From positions 32,386,027 to 32,450,026 of the forward strand of contig CM035233.1 of assembly GCA_020226215.1 (NCBI GenBank): 64,000 bases of DNA, in the 5' to 3' direction. How positions within the stretch are numbered: position 1 is the first letter of the stretch; each line of letters opens with the position of its first letter. Below, one piece after another: positions 22,437-35,650 of the stretch. Below the pieces are notes generated by a model. The model was given only the letters and a program-made list of their open reading frames with translations. It had not been told where the DNA came from and did no database searches. The translations under genes were made by a program, and so were the position numbers. Source of the DNA: Sindora glabra (lineage: Eukaryota > Streptophyta > Magnoliopsida > Fabales > Fabaceae).

Positions 22437-25400
22437 ATGAATAAAAGACTCACTAGAAAGGAAGGACATCTACATCATGAAAACCATCATGGTATGGTAA
22501 ATATAAGAGAAAGGAGGGAGAGAAGACAAAAGGATAGACATGAAAAAAAGAAAGGAGTTAATAGTAATAATAAAGGAAGTAAGTATTTTGATGAATTGAA
22601 AAAGAGTGCAACAAGAAGAGTTGAAATGAGAGATGAAAGAAGAAGATATGAAAGAAGAGATAAGAGAAGAAAAGATGAAAAGAGAGATCAAAATAGAATA
22701 GAAGGTAGACAAAGAAGAGAAAACATTGATAACAAGCTCGACGACATTAAAATGAAAATTCTATCTTTTTAAGGAAGAAATGATTTGAATGCCTACTTTG
22801 AATGGGAGAAGAAGATGGAATTGGTCATTGATTGTTATAATTACTTAGAAGAAAATAAGGTGAAATGTGTTGTCATTGAATTCTTCAAATATGTTATTGT
22901 TCAGTAGGATAAACTTAAGTCAAATGTTTAGAAAATTATGAATTACCTATTAGAATTTGGCAAGATTTGAAAATTGCCATAAGGAAAGGATTCATTCTTA
23001 ACCACTATCATAGAAAGTTATGCCAAAAATTATGAAGCCTTACTTAAGGTCCTAAGAGTGTTAAGCATTAATACAAGGAGATGAAACTCATGATGACAAA
23101 AGCTAATATAGAGGAAGATCAAGAAACTACAATGACTAAATTTCTCCACGGCTTGAATAAAGATATTGCTAATGTGATGGAGCTATAACACTATGAAGAA
23201 ATGGAAGGAATGGTTTATATGGCTATGAAAGTGGAGAACTAACTCAAAAGCAAAATTTCTTTTAACAATGGCTCCTACTTAAGTTCCTCATTAAAGCTTT
23301 ATGATAAAAAGATTCAAAAGAAAGAAAACAAGGGAAGCAAGCACAAAATATGATCTTTTTCCAAACAAAAAAGTGAAAACTTAAAAGGTAAAAATAAAGT
23401 TTATAAGTCTAAAAAACATTCCAACATCAATTATTTTAGATGTTTGGATTATGGGCACACCGTTAGTGATTGTCATAATAAAAGAGTTCTAATCTTGAAG
23501 GATAGAGACATTAATTCTACTGGTGAAACTAAAAAGAAAAAAAGAGTCTACAACATCCTTGGAAGAGAAAAGTGAAGAAAGTGGAGATCCTTCTTATAGA
23601 GATGCCTTCGTGATTAGGAAAGCACCAAATATGCAAGCCAAAGAAAAAGGAAAAAAGCAAAAGGAAAAGATTTTCCACACTTGATGCAAGATCAAGGGTA
23701 AGATATGCAATGTAATTATTAATATTAAAAGTTGTGCTAATATGGCTAGTACCATCTTGATGGAAAAGCTTAACTTACTTACTTTGCAATATCCTACCCC
23801 ATACAAATTGAAATAGTTAAATGATAGTGGATAAATATATGTGATAAAGCAAGTATTGGTATCTTTTTCTACTAGAAAATACCAAGATAAGGTACTTGTG
23901 ATGTTATTTCTATGCATGCTTGCTATCTATTAGTTGGAAGGCAATGATAGTTTGATAAGAAAGTTACATATAATGATGTTCTCAACAAATATCAATTTAA
24001 ACATATTAGAAGTGAATCATAAACTTTTGACTCCATAATAAGTTGACAAGGATCAAATAAGAAAGCAAAAGTAAAAAGAAAAAGAAAAAAATGAATATAA
24101 AAAAGAATGAGAGTGAGGAAAAGAAAAAGAGCATGAGTGAAAAGAAAGAAAGGAAAAATGAGAAAAGAGACAACTCAAAGAAAAGAAATGAAAAATTGAG
24201 TGTGTGAAGAGTACTCATTATGCATTTAGGCCTATGTTTATACTTTTGTACAAATTAACTTATGTAAACACTAACCAAAAAGCTTTCTTTTACTATAAGT
24301 AAAAAATTTTATTTTGTAGAATTAGGAATATATGTTCCTGAAAGGGTTCTAAGAGAATTACCACCAAAGAGAGGAATTGAGCAACAAATTAACTTTATTC
24401 TAGGAACTTTTATTCCAAATCATCTTACACATAAGACTAATCTAGAAAAAGCCAAAGAAATTTAAAAGTAAATGAAGGACCTTATGTCAAAGGAATACAT
24501 AAGAAAGAGCATAAGCTTATGTATAATACTGATATTGTTATGCCAAAAGATGATAGGTCTTGAAAATTATATGTTGATTATTGTTTAATCAACAAAATCA
24601 TTGTAAAGTATAAACATTCCATTCCTAAACTTGATGACATGCTTGACAAGTTTTATAAGTCTCGTGTCTTTTATAAAATTGATTTGAAATAAGGATATTA
24701 TAAAATTAAGATGAGAGAGGGTGATGAATGAAAATCACTTTTAAAATAAAATATAGTTTATATGAATGTCTTTTTATGTCTTTAGTTTGTCTAATGTATC
24801 AAGGACTTTAATAAGATTAATGAACCATATTTTGCGCCATTTATTGGAAAGTTTATTGTAGCTTATTTTAATGATATTCCTATATATGGTAAAGATGTTG
24901 ATAAACATATTGTACATTTAAGATATATTTTGCAAGTTTAAATTGAATGCTAACATCTAAAAATGTTCCTTTTGCTTGGATAAAATTGTGTTTTTTGGTT
25001 ATGTTGTGAGTAGCAAAAGAATTGAGATAGATAAAGAGAAAGTGAAAGCAATTAAAGAATGGCTTACCCTTAAAAGTATTAGTAAAGTGAGGAGTTTTCA
25101 TAGGTTAGTTAGCTTTTATAGAAGGTTTGTGAGGGATTTTAGTGCCCTACCTACTCCTTTTAATAAATTAGTGAAAAAGAATGTTGAATTTCATTAAGGA
25201 GAAAAGTAAAAGAGAGCTTTTAACTTGTTGAAAGATAAAATGAGTTCAACCCTTTTACTTACTCTTCCTAATTTTGCTAAAATTTTTTAGATTGAAGTGA
25301 TGCCTTAAGTGTGGTGGAGCTTTTTTGATACAAGAGGAAAAATCAATTGTATATTTTATTGGAAAGCTAAGTAGAATAACTCTTAATTACCTCACCTATG

Positions 25401-26782
25401 ACAAGATGCTTTATACTTTGGTTTGGGCTTTGATAACTTGGCAACACTACCTAAGGCCAAAGAATTTGTCATTCATATTGACTATGAATCATTGAAGCAT
25501 TTGAAAAGTCAAGGGAATTAAATAAGAGACATGTAAGGTAAAGATAACTTAGTTGTTGATGCATTATCTCAGAGATATCTTCTTATTTCTACTTTACAAT
25601 CTAAATTATCGAGTTTTAAGCATGTTAAGGATTTATATAGGAATAATGATGATTTTTCTACCATTTTTGAATTTTTTTTAGAAGATGACTTTTGAGAATT
25701 TCTATAGGCATGATGATATTTTGTTTAAAGAAAATAAATTATGTGTGCTTAGAAGTTCTCTTAAGGAGTTACTTGTAAAGAAAGCCTATGGAAGGGGTTT
25801 AATGGGACATTTTGGAATTAGAAAAACTCTAGACTTTTTAAATAAGCATTTCTTTTAGCCTAACATTAAGCATGATATACATATATATTGTGTTAATTGT
25901 GTTGCTTGTAAAGAGGCTAAATTTAAAATTTTGGCATATAGACTTTACACTCAATATCCTATTTCTAATAAACTTTGGACTGACATTTTTATAGATTTTG
26001 TGCTAAAATTTACCAAGAACTAAGAATAAAAATGATTCTGTGTTTTTTATTATTAATAATTTTTTTAAGATGACCTATTTCATATCTTATCACAAGATGA
26101 ATGATGTAGCAAATATAACTAATCTTTTTTTCAAGAAAATAGTAAGATTACATGGATTGCCAAGGAGTATTATGTTCAATAGGGATACTAAGTTTTTAAG
26201 GTACTTTTAGAAAGTTTTATAGGCTAAGTTAGGGCCTAAGTTGTTATTTTTAATAATTTATCATCTTTAAATTGATGAATAAACTAACATAGTAAATAAG
26301 ACTTTAGGTACTTTATTATGCTTTATAATTCCAAAGAATTTGAAAAGTTAGGAAGAATACTTGCCCCTTCTTAAGTTTGCATATAATAGAAGTGTTCATT
26401 TTGCTACTAACCTTTCTCTATTTGAAGTTGTTTATGGCTTTAATCTACTAACCCTTTTGGATTTATTGCTCTTACATATTGATAAGCATTCTAGTTAAGA
26501 TGGGAAGAAGAAATAGATATGATACGGAAGTTACATAAGGAAATAAGGTTAAATGTTAAGAAGACAATCAAGTAATTTGCCAAATAAGCTAATAAAAGGT
26601 GAAAGAAGTTTGTGTTTGAGTTAAGTGATTAGGTGTGGATTCACATAAAGAAAGAAAGATTTTTGGCCTAAAGGAAAAATAAATTACATCCAAGAAGGGA
26701 TGATTATTTTTAAGTGGTTAAAAGAGTCAATGATAATGCTTATAAGTTAGACTTATTAAGTGAGTATAATATTAGTGCTAAT
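22437..26782 (+). pseudogene. Gypsy gag-pol pseudogene, main part
   Basis: In order: an Arg/Lys/Glu-rich gag N-terminus (22437-22770) ending IDNKLDDIKMKILSF; the gag core (about 22770-23250: YFEWEKKMELV, FLHGLNKDIANVMEL); a zinc knuckle whose first Cys has become Tyr (about 23435-23475, FRCLDYGHTVSDC); protease (about 23690-23960: CNVIINIKSCANMAST); reverse transcriptase (about 24560-25100: INKIIVKYKHSIPKLDDML, KIDLK, AYFNDIPIYGKD); RNase H (about 25200-25560); integrase (about 25560-26782: MNDVANITNLFFKKIVRLHG, EFAYNRSVHFATN). The reverse transcriptase YxDD motif reads YFND, and stops and frameshifts occur throughout. Part of RNase H between SLKHLKSQG and GKDNLVVDALSQR is deleted. The frame is cut at 26782 by the copia insertion and continues at 37310. 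Confidence 0.82.
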
Positions 26783-28439
26783 TGTTGGTGTGTATCCTAG
26801 AACCAATCATATAGATGATTGAAGTTATACACAATGTATTATGTTTTATTTTAGGTAATTTAATTATTATATTTTGTTTTTATAATTTTATTATTATTAT
26901 GCGTAATTTATAACTTAATATAATAATTATCCTTGGAATAGCTTCGCTATTCCTAAAATGTCTCTAGTTAAGTATTATTACGAAAAGGATAGTAATAATA
27001 CATCAAGACTAGCATATATAGTAATTGATGATTACGAATTATGGATATGTGATATCAAGTCAATACATGAGTACGTTGCTAGTGAACAATGTATTGGACT
27101 GACCCACTATGAGAATATTATATAGATAGACGAGTCATAAGTTATTCTCATATGATCACAAATACACATAAACCTTTAACTTGAAGTCACTACGATTCCC
27201 TACATAAGAAATTACTCACTTTAATATTGTCCTATGTCATCTTTAATCAAGATGACAAGTAGGGCATTGATTGGGTGTGTCATAAATCGTGCAGAGGGAA
27301 GTGAGTGATGTAGATGAAATTTTATTACTCTTATATAAAAGAGAAATATCCTTAGGCCGCTTGATTGAGTGAGACTTAGAAATGTATGGCCATGCTCAAT
27401 TGAATTAATATGTGATATTAATAATTTATTTTAAGTCTACTCAGTATCAAAAAATATAAATTAAACATTGACGAGGATGACACATTCCATGCCTCCAGTT
27501 CAATTTGGATATTATTACAAAAGGGTTATGATGCAAAACATTAATCATGTATTAAGTGGATGTCGAATCACAGACATTCTTACTACTTGAGTGGCAGTGA
27601 TGTATTGCTAGATACCGCTTACTGTCTATGACTCAATAATGAGTTATTATCAACATAGTAATAACCTACAAAGTCACACAAAAGGAGTAGGAATAAGATA
27701 ATAATTAATTGGACTTTAATTATATTAATATCCAATTAATTGGACTTATTTTCGTGCATATATATATTATTAAGAATAATAAATTCACGTAATATATATA
27801 TATATATTATGTGATATTATTTGATATTAAAGTAATATTAAATAATTACGTTATCAGATATTAGATAAATATATTATGAGATAATATTATTTTTATATTT
27901 AATAACTATATGCAATTATCTAATATTAAGATATTTATATTATGAAATAATATTATCTAATGTTAGATAATTAATAGATAAGTCATATCTCTCCTCATTA
28001 TCTCTAGGATAAGGAAAAAATGAGTTACTAAGTGTGATTAGGATTTTGGAAGCATTATCCTAGTAGGACTAGGATTGTGGCTTGCCTAAGTTCTATAAAA
28101 GGGGGCTTGAGGGCAGCATATTAGGGACACGCTCATAAACTTCCTAAAAGCTAAAATCACTCAGAAAACATCAAAATCCTAGTTCCTAGAGAGAGAAATG
28201 CATCTTAGCAGATTCGTGGAAGGCGAGAGGTCGTTGTTCACTCCGTATGAATACCATAGAGACGCTGTACCTTCCGGCTAGTGTTTAATTCATCCGCTCT
28301 CAAGTTTTGATCAGTAGAAATACGAGTGCCCAATAGGTAAAACTTTAATCATTGATTTATGCTTTTTGCATGGATCCTAGGTAGAATTCAGATCAAAATT
28401 TTGAAATTCCACTGCATGTAATAATCTAAATTCCTAACA
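26783..28439 (+). repeat. 5' LTR of copia element A
   Basis: Starts TGTTGGTGTGTATCC and ends ATTCCTAACA, 1657 bp. TATA box TATAAAA at 28094-28100, followed by GGGGGCTTGAGGGC, marks the likely U3/R region. About 270 bases of dense AT palindromes (about 27770-27975) precede the promoter. In the first roughly 265 bases I count about 15 differences from the 3' LTR, all transitions. Confidence 0.95.
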
Positions 28440-28440
28440 G

Positions 28441-28452
28441 TGGTATCAGAGC
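28441..28452 (+). other. Primer-binding site of copia element A
   Basis: TGGTATCAGAGC, the sequence complementary to the 3' end of plant initiator methionine tRNA, lies one base after the 5' LTR. This is the standard minus-strand priming site of plant copia elements. Confidence 0.93.
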
Positions 28453-30394
28453 TTCTTGTAAAAACATAGTTCTGATTATGTGTTTTATCGTCTTTGATGA
28501 ATATTTATATGATAAATACACGTCAAATCTGTTTCGGTTTAAATAAAAAGTTACACGTTTTGATGAATGTTTATGTGATAAATTAATATCAAATCAGTTT
28601 CTGTTTAAACTAGATATATATGAGACATATGCAAACTCATGCATGATTTTGATTTCATAGATATATATATGATATATATGATCTGAATTTCGAATCTGAT
28701 TATCAATTGATGAGATTAATTGTATGAATATGATCATGCATTTTTTTTTACTTCATATTCAAATCTATTTATGCGTAATTCTAAGTTTTCAAATGATAAA
28801 CCCTTGAATCTATTCTGTACATGTGATGTTCTCTGCATTTAAAGCATATAACCTAGTCAGCACAGAATTAATGTGATTAATTCTGAATCTGTAAAGACTT
28901 ATTTAAATTCATTTAATATGATTAATTTGAATTTGGTCTATGAGGTATATGTATGCTTTAATTTATTTGAACACGGCTAGATCTGTTTTGATATGATTAA
29001 AAATTATTCAAAGTGTTCAGAAATAAATCCTATTTTGAAACTATGATTTGAATGTCAATCATATAGTCAAATTGTTCGACTTAGGGTGTATCAATTAGCA
29101 AAATGAATTGAAATCTGAATGTCAAATGAATTCAATTTTTAGTCCGAGGGGCTCCGCCCCCCACACCCCCCGACAAGGGGCTCTGCCTCCTTGACCTTGC
29201 CTGCTAACCGGCTAGCGAGACCACCGTGCTAACTCTGCGTAGCGTTCAAAAATCATTTTTGTTCTTAAGGCACTATTTTAAAACATGATTTTATGATGAT
29301 AATGTTATCAAATATATATGTCAATCACCCTGCTTATCTTGGTTACATATATTTCTTAGCAATTATTATATATGATGCATGAATATGTTGCATAGTATGG
29401 CCCTTGGAGTTTTTATGGATGGATTTTAAAATGCGACCTGCGTGTTGTGTCTTTCTTTATTTTTCTAATGTATATTCTCTTCTCATCTCAATTCCCCCCG
29501 AATGTAACTTGGGGTTTTTGTTATAAATTTGTAATTGCAATGGAGTATTCTTTGCTTGGAACAAGGAGAAACTAAGGAGTTATAAGACAAGAAGAAGCTA
29601 AGGAGTTAGTTAGGAATGTCATTAGAAAATAGAATTTTGGGCCATGCTATGTGACATTTTGATTTCTTTATTATATGATGATATTGATGAGCATGCATTT
29701 ATTATGTGATAAAATGTGTTCCTACTATGTGATAGTTCTATTCATTGCATGATATATGATATACGGTAGTCTATTTTATTCATTTACTTTATATGATATA
29801 TGAGATATGCTAGATATATTGCATGAATAAATAGGCTAGTTATGGTGAGATTTGATAATAATTAAGTTAAAATCCCTCATCTAAAATATTAAGTCAGTAA
29901 TAATTAATGATGCCTTCAAATGTTTGGCACTCATGAAGGCCTCGATCAACATAAGGTAGGTTTTCCAGAGCAAGGTACCTCGTTTATGTTGGTGAGATGT
30001 GACTGGATAATAGTGATATCCAAATGTTAAATATTGGGTCCAACTTAACTAGGATATCTTAATAGGATTGAGACCTAGAGGCATAGAGTTGGGCTTTAGT
30101 CATAAGATGGACTAGAACAAGTGTTGTTCACCTAACTATCCAAGAGTTGTATATGATACAATTGGCAAGTGTTGCTTACCTGAATAACTAAGTTTTAAGT
30201 GATTAGCCAAAGCTAACTTAAGGCTTGGTGAAATATGGATCTTGGCCTACTAGAAAGCTTAGACAATATGACTTTCCTAATTAATAGTGAGGGCTATTAA
30301 TTTGAATAAATTGTGGGAGGTACATTTAATAAAAGACCTTATTAAATGTTTTAAATTTAATACTTACTTTGCATATTTTTGTCGTAGATAACCA
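28453..30394 (+). other. Long untranslated leader of copia element A
   Basis: About 1.9 kb without coding sequence between the primer-binding site and gag. It includes a GC-rich island at about 29141-29245 with a small hairpin, GGGGCTCCGCCCC (29148-29160), and a related GGGGCTCTGCC (29177-29187). Nothing else is recognised. Confidence 0.6.
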
Positions 30395-30775
30395 ATGGCT
30401 AATACATCAAATAACTTATCACTGCGATCGGTCCTTGAGAAGAACAAACTGAGCGGGACAAACTTCCTGGACTGGTACAGGAATTTAAAGATAGTCCTCA
30501 AATATGAGCGCAAAATATATGTCCTAGAGGAACTTGTTCTTCAAGAACCTGAAGCTATTGCCCTTCGAGCTCAAAAGGATGCTTATAAGAAGCATCATGA
30601 TATGCATTAGATGTCGGTTGTCTCATGTTGGCTACCATGGACTCTGAGCTTCAGAAGCAATATGAGAACATGGAAGCTTATGACATGCTTGAGCATCTTA
30701 AGAAGCTTTATGAAGGCCAAGCTCGACATAAGAGGTTTGAGGTGACAAAAGCCTTGTTTCAGTGCATACTGGCAG

Positions 30776-32181
30776 TGTTAGTGTATATGCCCTAAAACCA
30801 ATTGTATTGGTGATTGTAATTTTGAATCATGTTATTTTAATGGCAATTCCAATTATTATATTTATATATATTATCTGCGTAATATATTCAATTGTAATAA
30901 TAACATTAGAATAATTGTATTCTTAAATGTCCCTAGTCATATATCATTGTGGATAAGGTTGCTTTGATATGTTAAGACTAGCATGTGTGAAGACTTATAT
31001 GGGATATTAAGTTTACACATGAGTACAAGTTAGAGAACTTGTATACTGGACCGACCCATATTAAGAACACTACATGGATCGTTATATGAGTGTCATAAGT
31101 GGTTCTTAGTGATCATTATTAATATGGTCCTTTGACCTGAGATCACCAAAGTTCCCTACATGTGAGTTTCATATTTTGATACTATTCTATTTCACTAATG
31201 GTTAAGTGAATGCAAGGGTAGATATTGGATATGTCACATATCATGCGGAGGGATTTGTGTGATCAAGATGGGATTTGTCCCTCCTATATAACAGGAGTAA
31301 CATCTATGGGCCCCTTGATTAAGTAAAGCTGAGAAAATGCATGGCCATGCTCAAATGAATTGACATGAGATGTCGATTACATTTGTTTCATTCAGCTTAC
31401 TTAGGAATCGAGAAACCTCAAGATTGGGCTATACGGGAATGACACGGTCCATGTCTCGTGCTTAATCTAGATGTATAGGATAAAAGGACATAAGTGATAA
31501 TCACGTGTAAAGGTTTAGTCAAATCACCGACTTTCTCATTACTTGGGTAACAATGATATGTTGCTAGACACCAATCATTGTTTATGATCATTAATATGAT
31601 TAATTGTCATTACCAACGTAATGAGAGCCTGTAGGGTCGCACACTTAGAGCCTAGTGAATTTAGAATTAATGGACCAAATTGTTTGGACTTAATATTTGG
31701 GAATTCATGTTATAATTATAAGGCCCAATAGTAAGCCTATAATTATACATGGAATAAAGCCCAAATAGGTTAGGTTTTTCTATGCACCTATTTAAATAGG
31801 CTTATGGGGTAATCATAGGATTGCTATTCTTTATTCACGCACCCCAAGCAAAAGCATAGAAAACCCTAGCACCTCTCCTTTACCAAAATCTCTGAAGAGG
31901 CGTAGCTAGCACTACAAGGTATAAGGAGATCAATTCCAACCGGTGTATGTAGCGGACATTCATCGGTGATTCACGGGTTCGTGTGGATACCACAGAGGGG
32001 TTTCCATTCCGGTTCGTGATTTGGAAGTAGATCGGATTTGCTATAGCGGTCAGGAGATTTTTTGCCGAAAGGTATAAACCCTAATCTCTAATCTATGGCA
32101 TTTTATATTCGCATGGATCCTTGGTGGAAATCGTGCAAAAATTTTATTCCGCTGTGCATGTATGATGCGCGATTTCCAGCA
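30776..32181 (+). repeat. Solo LTR of copia family B inside element A gag
   Basis: Starts TGTTAGTGTATATGCCC and ends CCAGCA, flanked by a perfect 5-bp target duplication ggcag (30771-30775 and 32182-32186). Removing it with one ggcag restores the gag frame (CILA joined to EVNPV). No internal region remains, so it is a product of LTR-LTR recombination. It is related to the solo LTR at 53422-54797 and, more distantly, to the LTRs of element A. Confidence 0.93.
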
Positions 32182-32622
32182 GGCAGAAGTAAACCCTGTT
32201 GGGCCTCATGTACTCAAAATGATTGGGTATGTTGAGAACCTTGAGAGATTGGGTGCTCCACTAGGTCAAGAGTTGGCCACTGACTTAATTCTGCAATCAT
32301 TGCCACAGAGTTATGGTCAATTTATTATGAATTACAACATGAATGAAATTGACAAACCACTGCCAGAATTGTTAAGCATGTTAAGAACTGCTGAACAAAA
32401 TTTGCAAAAGACTAAGCCTAATACCATAATGATGGTCCAAAAGGGCAAAGGCAAAGGCAAAAACAAGAAGGATTCCAAATCCAAAGGTAAGCCCAAGTCT
32501 AAATCCTCTACACTGAAACCAAAAGGGGGTGTGGCTAAGGAAGGGACATGCTTCCATTGCGGTCAAACCGGACATTGGAAAAGAAACTATAAGGTCTATT
32601 TGAAAGATCTGAAAAAGAAGAA

Positions 32623-32739
32623 GGGAAGTGAGACTTCCGCTTCAGGTATCTATGTTATGGAAAGAAGTGAGACTTCTGTTTCAGGTATCTATGTTATGGA
32701 AAGAAGTGAGACTTCCGCTTCAGGTATCTATGTTATGGA
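32623..32739 (+). repeat. Three 39-bp in-frame tandem repeats in copia gag-pol
   Basis: Units 32623-32661, 32662-32700 and 32701-32739 each encode a close variant of RSETSASGIYVME. The second unit has V for A. The array lies between the zinc knuckle and the protease active site and keeps the frame open. Confidence 0.95.
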
Positions 32740-35650
32740 AATTAATGTTTCAACTTCTACATCTTGGGTATTAGATACCGAATGCGGTTCTCACATTTGT
32801 ACAAATGTGCAAGAACTACAAAGGAGTAGGACTCTAGCTAAAGGCGAAGTGGACCTACGAGTTAGCAATGGAGCAAGAGTTGTTGCGCTAGCTATAGGGA
32901 CATATTATCTATCTTTACCTTCTGGTTTAGTAATAGAATTAGAGGATTGTTATTTTCTGCCTAATATCAGCAGGAATATTATTTCTGTTTCTTGTTTGGA
33001 CAAGAAAGATTTTTCATTTATAATAAAGGATAAAAGTTGTTTAGTTTATTTAAATGAAATATTTTACTGCAGTGCACAAATGTTCAATGGGCTTTATATT
33101 CTTGATCTTGAAATGCCTGTCTATAACATAAACATTAAGCGATTTAAATTAAATGATTTAAATCCAACCTATCTCTGGCATTGTCATTTAGGCCATATAA
33201 ATGAGAAGCGTATATCCAAGCTCCATAAAGATGGATTCTTGGATTCATTTGATTTTGAATCATATGAAATATGCGAATCTTGTTTGCTAGGAAAAATGAC
33301 TAAAACACCATTCACTAGACATAGTGAAAGGGCTAATGATCTATTAAGTCTCATACATACTGATATATGTGAGCCTATTAGTTCACCTGCTAGAGGAGGT
33401 TTCCAGTATTTTATTACATTTACTGATGATTTCAATAGATATGGATATGTGTATCTTATGAAACACAAATCAAAATCCTTTGAAAAGTTCAAAGAATTCA
33501 AGAATGAAGTGCAAAACTAACTTGATAAAAGTATTAAAGCACTTCGATTAGATCGAGGTGGAGAATACTTAAGCTAAGAATTTGATGACCATCTAAAGGA
33601 GTGTGGTATAGTATCACAACTCACTCCACTTGGAACGCCACAATGGAATGGTGTTTTAGAAAGGAGAAATTGTACCTTGTTAGACATGGTATGATCTATG
33701 ATGAGTCATATAGATCTTTCAATTTCCTTTTGGGAGCATTCTCTAGAGACAGCTGCTTTTACGCTTAATCGTGTTCCTTCTAAAACGGTTCAAAAGACTC
33801 CATATAAGATATGGACTGGGAAACGTCCCAGCTAATCTTTTATGAAGATTTGGGGTTACGAGGCCTATGTAAAATGTCAAGTTTTTGATAAGCTTGGACC
33901 CAAATCGAACAAGTGCTACTTTGTAAGGTATCCTAAGGAAACTAAGGGATACTATTTCTATAATCCTAGTGAAGGCAAAGTGTTTGTCGCACGAACTGGT
34001 GTTTTTTTGTAAAGAGAATTTATCTCTAAGAAAAACTGTGGGAGGAAAGCAGAAATCGAAGAAGTGCGAGACTCACAAAGTAACACTAAATCTATAATAG
34101 AGGTTGAAGAAAGATCACAAGATGTTGTGGATCAGGAACTAGCTCAAGTAATACAAGGCCCACGTAAGTTTGGTAGGATACATCATGTCCCCGAGAGATA
34201 TGAATTTTTCAAGAAGAAAATCGACATGGATGGTAACGTGCAAACCTTTAAGGGACGGTTAGTCGCAAAAGGTTATAGGCAAGTTCATGGTATAGACTAT
34301 GATGAGACCTATTCCCTAGTTACCATGCTTAAATCCATCCGGATTTTGCTTGCTATTGCAGCTTTTTATGATTACGAAATCTAGCAGATGGATGTCGAAA
34401 CTGATTTTCTTAATGGAAAGCTCCTCAAGGATGTGTACATGACACAGCCTGAGGGTTTTTTCATTACTGAAACTGATGGAAAGGTATGTAAGTTACAACG
34501 ATCCATTTACAGATTAAAGCAAGCTTCATGGAGTTGGAATCTTTTTTTTTGATGAGGCAATCAAAGAATTTGGTTTCATAAAAAATGAAGATGAATCTTG
34601 TGTTTACAAAAGGGTTAGTGGGAGCATAATTATTTTTCTTGTATTGTATGTGGATGATATACTACTCATCGGAAATGATATCCCTACACTGCAAATAGTA
34701 AAAACTTAGTTAGGGAATTATTTCTTGATGAAAGACTTAAGTAAAGCTGCCTATATACTAGGTATTAAGATCTATAGAGATAGATCAAGAAAATTGCTTG
34801 GCCTAAGTCAGAGTACATACATAGATAAAGTGTTAAAATGGTTTAACATGCAAGAATCTAAAAGAGGATTTTTGCCTATGTCTCATGGCATAAATTTGTC
34901 CAAAACTCAGTGTCCTTCAACACAAGATGAGAAGGATTGCATGAATAAGATACCATATGCATCAGCAATTGGATCTATCATGTATGCCATGATATGTACT
35001 CGTCCTGATGTCTCATATGCTTTAAGCATGACGAGCAGGTACCAGTCAAATTCAGGTGAACCTCACTGGACTGCTGTTAAGAATATCATTAAGTACTTAA
35101 GAAGGACTAAGGATTCATTCTTAATATATGGAGGAGAGGAAGAACTTGTTGTAAAAGGTTACACTGATGCCAGTTTCCAATTTGACAAGGATGACTTTAG
35201 ATCACAGTCAGGTTATGTATTTAACCTAAATAGTGGTGCTGTGTGCTGGAAGAGTTCAAAGCAGGAAATAGTGGCCGACTCTACTACAGAGCTTGAGTAT
35301 ATTGTTGCATCTGATGTGTCAAAAGAAGCTGTTTGGATCAAAAAGTTCATTATTGAACTTGGCATTGTTCCTAGCATTGCAAACCCAGTGGATCTCTGTT
35401 GTGACAATAATGGAGCCATTGCACAAGTCAAGGAACCCAGATCTCACCAGTGATCCAAACATATACTTAGGCGCTTCCATCTCATTCGAGAAATCATCGA
35501 TAGAGGAGATGTGAAGATATGCAAAGTACCAACTGATGATAATATCACCGACCCACTGACAAAACCTTTAGCGCAGAAAAAGCATGATGGTCATACTATG
35601 TCACTTGGTATTAGATACATGAGTGATTAACTTTAGTCCAAGTGGAAGAT

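Larger units (their letters stand above)
30395..35630 (+). pseudogene. Copia element A gag-pol pseudogene
   Basis: Gag starts at 30395 (MANTSNNLSLRSVLEKNKLS) with the copia gag motif GTNFLDWYRNLKIVL. A frameshift occurs near 30605, and a solo LTR splits gag between CILA and EVNPVGPHVL. After it come GQELATDLILQSLP, a basic linker, a zinc knuckle CFHCGQTGHWKRNY whose last Cys is Tyr, a 39-bp in-frame triplication, and protease with DTE in place of DTG. Next are the integrase HHCC region (LGHINEKR, CESCLLGK), the integrase core with a stop at 33518, reverse transcriptase with intact LYVDDILLIG, and RNase H (KGYTDASF, ADSTTELEY) ending DPLTKPL and LGIRYMSD. Further stops fall in the integrase and reverse transcriptase regions and at about 35451. 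A T-run frameshift lies near 34545. The element resembles TNT1-type copia polyproteins. It cannot be autonomous. Confidence 0.92.

Noticed and set aside
22437..22772. Open frame of 111 residues, rich in Arg, Lys and Glu
   Set aside because: It reads directly into the gypsy gag core (IDNKLDDIKMKILSF then EWEKKMELV) and is the gag N-terminus, not a separate gene.
24006..24218. Phe/Leu-rich minus-strand frame resembling membrane segments
   Set aside because: It is the antisense of a Lys/Glu-rich linker in the gypsy polyprotein region.
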